64,000 nt of DNA. It comes from JALORV01 sp963775635 (lineage in GTDB: Bacteria > Pseudomonadota > Gammaproteobacteria > Burkholderiales > Burkholderiaceae_F). How positions within the stretch are numbered: position 1 is the stretch's first letter; each line of letters opens with the position of its first letter. The stretch spans positions 192,875 through 256,874 of the forward strand of contig CAVZJO010000010.1 in assembly GCA_963775635.1 (NCBI GenBank). Direction: 5' to 3'. A program made the position numbers and the translations under genes. Under the pieces are notes generated by a model. It was not told the DNA's origin. It saw nothing but the letters and a program-made list of their open reading frames with translations, and did not search any database. This document shows, piece after piece, positions 62,275 through 64,000 of this stretch.

Positions 62275-63657
62275 TCAGTCTGTGACTTCGGTGACCACGA
62301 GTGAATCCTCGGCCGTCTCGACCTCTTCGCCGCTGATCGTTACTCGATAGGCGCCGGCGGCGGGCGGCGTGAACTCTGCGTTGCGCCAGTCGCCTCGCCG
62401 CGGGCATTTGCGCGGTGGCCACGGGCCGGCTCTCGCCGCTGCGCCAAAGCGAAGCCGTGAGCTTCGCGTCCGGCTTGCTCGGGCGTGCCCGCACCGTTAC
62501 CGGCTCACCCGCAAAGTAGACATCCTCCACTTCCAGCGCGACCTGCACCTTGGGTTTTCTGAACCCTCCGAGGTCAAGGCCGAGTCCCGAGAGCAGCCCG
62601 GTGAGATGGGTGACCACGGCATCGGCGTTCTGCAGCGATCCGTGCTGGGTGCCGGCATACATCGCGCTTGTAGGATTCGCGCTGAGCTCGATCGGAATGG
62701 CCGACACGCGCGGCACCGTGCCATCGCCGCCGAGCGCTTCGCCCTTGTAGGTCGGAAGCATCTGCACCTTGTCGCTGGCCAAACGCGCAGACAGGCTGGT
62801 CTCCTGCGCGACGCCAACGACCGGGTAAATGCGATAGCCAGCTGACTGGTACTGCGGCAGCTTCTGGTTGGACGCAACCGCGGTCTCGATCTCGCGATGG
62901 AAGGCGAGCGCATCGGCCGCTTTCGCGGCGTCGACGTTGGGAATGCCTGAGTCTCGCCGACGCGCACGAGCTTGCCGTTACCGGCGTCGTAGCATTCGTA
63001 GACTGGCAGCAGATGGTAAAGCGCGGTCAGTTGGCGCGCTAGCCTCGACAGATCGAGAGGGCCCTTCTTGAGGCCGTTCGCCAAGCCATCCAGCGCGTTG
63101 AGCGAGCCGCGGTACGGGGTGCCGAACGTTACCAGCGCCCGGGTCTCCTTCCAGCCCTCCATGCACTCCAGGAAGTAGCGAATGACAAGGCCGCCCATGG
63201 AGTGTCCCACCAGGATGAGCTTCGCATTCGCATTGCCGCTCGATGCACGCCACGCCGCGAGCCAGTCGTGGGCGGCGCGGGCCAGCCGGCGCGCCGAGAC
63301 GCGATTGTCGCGTCGCCAGTCATATGGGAACGGGAAGAAATTTCGGCCCTCGGTCACCTCAAAGTTGGCCTTGATCGCTTCAGCGATCTTGCCGTAGCCG
63401 TCGATCTTCCAGACGCCAGGCAGCAGATGCAGGTCCGGCATCAGCGCATCGGCCACGATGCCATCACCTAGGTCGTCCGCCGCCCGGTCGTCGTGCGGCA
63501 GCGCGAGGTCGCGTTCCATGGTGCGCCCCAAGGTGAAGAGCGCCTTGCCGATGGTGCTGGCCGAAAAGCCCCAGACGACCTTGCCGTTCTTCTTTAGCAC
63601 GCTCCCCGTGATGCCGGGAAGGAGCACAACGATATCGGGCATCGCATGTTTAGCCAT
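62275..63657 (-). CDS. LCAT/PGAP1-like lipase or acyltransferase with C-terminal beta domain, two frame shifts
   Basis: The ATG at 63657 has GGGAG upstream. MPDIVVLLPGITGSVLKKNG is the oxyanion region of LCAT-type hydrolases. FFPFPYDWRRDNR and the nucleophile elbow VGHSMGGLVIRYF (Ser153) follow, then ALVTFGTPYRGSLNALDGLA. After about 62940 the frame shifts (VDAAKAADALAFHREIETAV, then GGDGTVPRVSAIPIEL with a probable catalytic acid and HGSLQNADAVV with the histidine). After about 62415 it shifts again to a beta-sandwich end (WRNAEFTPPAAGAYRVTISG), stopping at 62275. A restored protein would be about 460 residues. It likely attacks membrane lipids. Confidence 0.75.
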
Positions 63658-63946
63658 CTCAGTCAGCTCCCTCGACGGTGAACCGAAGAATCAAGATCGT
63701 CATACCGGTTCCGGAAACAAGGCATCGCTTCCTTAACCGTGCGACGCCGTTGATGCTTCCAATTGTGCAGCGCCTGCGGTCGCAGGTTAATACCGCCGCA
63801 CGGCCTGGTCGAGGTCGCTCTGAGTACAAGTCAGTCGAGATCACGCGGCGGCCGACGCCTTCCTGCAAATCGCCGGGGCGCATTTTGTTTGGTGAGGGCA
63901 TCCGGATTCGGGTCTAACATCGGTCCTCGCTAAGGGGGAGGCGCCA

Positions 63947-64000
63947 ATGGACGCACGCAGTCTGTTGAAGAGGTTACTCACCTGTACTCCGGCGCACCTT
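63947..64000 (+). CDS. start of a divergent gene, possibly with an effector-associated domain (partial)
   Basis: ATG at 63947 after a strong GGGGGAGG ribosome site five bases upstream. The 18 visible residues MDARSLLKRLLTCTPAHL run to the window edge. The pattern of a short helix with LLKRLL then a Pro and a second helix resembles the N-termini of effector-associated (EAD) adaptor domains found beside CHAT and other conflict proteins. With so few residues this is weak. It is divergent from the lipase gene; the 289-bp gap shows no other gene. Confidence 0.5.
   Translation, partial: MDARSLLKRLLTCTPAHL

Noticed and set aside
1..64000. CRISPR array, rRNA or tRNA genes
   Set aside because: No regularly spaced direct repeats and no recognisable RNA gene were seen by eye on either strand; a covariance-model search was not possible.

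Overview
The window is a GC-rich chromosomal segment that looks like a betaproteobacterium close to Burkholderiales. The main reasons are the gene order yebC-purD-hemF-nadD-rsfS-rlmH-maf-rng, a pepN gene followed by what looks like the first codons of fbp, a PPi-type phosphofructokinase, and a heptosyltransferase/O-antigen ligase/msbA cluster. This is judged from gene order and protein character only; no search was run. No rRNA, tRNA or CRISPR array was seen.

Region by region: 1-5.9 kb carries a DMT transporter, pepN, a stub of fbp, PPi-phosphofructokinase and the 3' remnant of an M20-type amidohydrolase gene. A four-repeat rhodanese gene (5.9-7.6 kb) has an 8-kb integrated element in its 3' end. 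The element (7455-15581) is bounded by a 128-bp direct repeat of the rhodanese 3' end. It carries a tyrosine recombinase broken by several frameshifts, an excisionase-like protein, two HTH regulators, two frameshifted PEP-CTERM surface proteins as apparent cargo, and small phage-like genes. From 15.7 to 27.2 kb lie a membrane glycosyltransferase with a coiled-coil partner, a quinone oxidoreductase/EamA/DUF423 operon, a lipoprotein hydrolase coupled to an ABC exporter, and a Ser/Thr kinase, pseudokinase and TPR lipoprotein module. From 27 to 33 kb come an AAA+ ATPase behind a CIRCE-like operator, a hemerythrin, several small membrane or secreted proteins and a HerA-like ATPase.

The 33-43.3 kb block is housekeeping (yebC, purD, hemF, nadD, rsfS, rlmH, maf, rng) with two insertions: an S9 peptidase and a His-rich membrane protein. 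A persulfide dioxygenase-rhodanese fusion follows. LPS core and lipid A export genes occupy 44.4-52.6 kb. A TIR-membrane-TPR protein sits before dnaE. 

The last 4 kb hold the best candidate for an undescribed system: an LCAT/PGAP1-like lipase and a CHAT-family caspase-like protease in one operon, divergent from a gene whose first 18 residues look like an effector-associated adaptor domain. Reading frames are broken several times there and in the integrated element, but hardly anywhere else, which points either to decay of accessory DNA or to local sequence errors.
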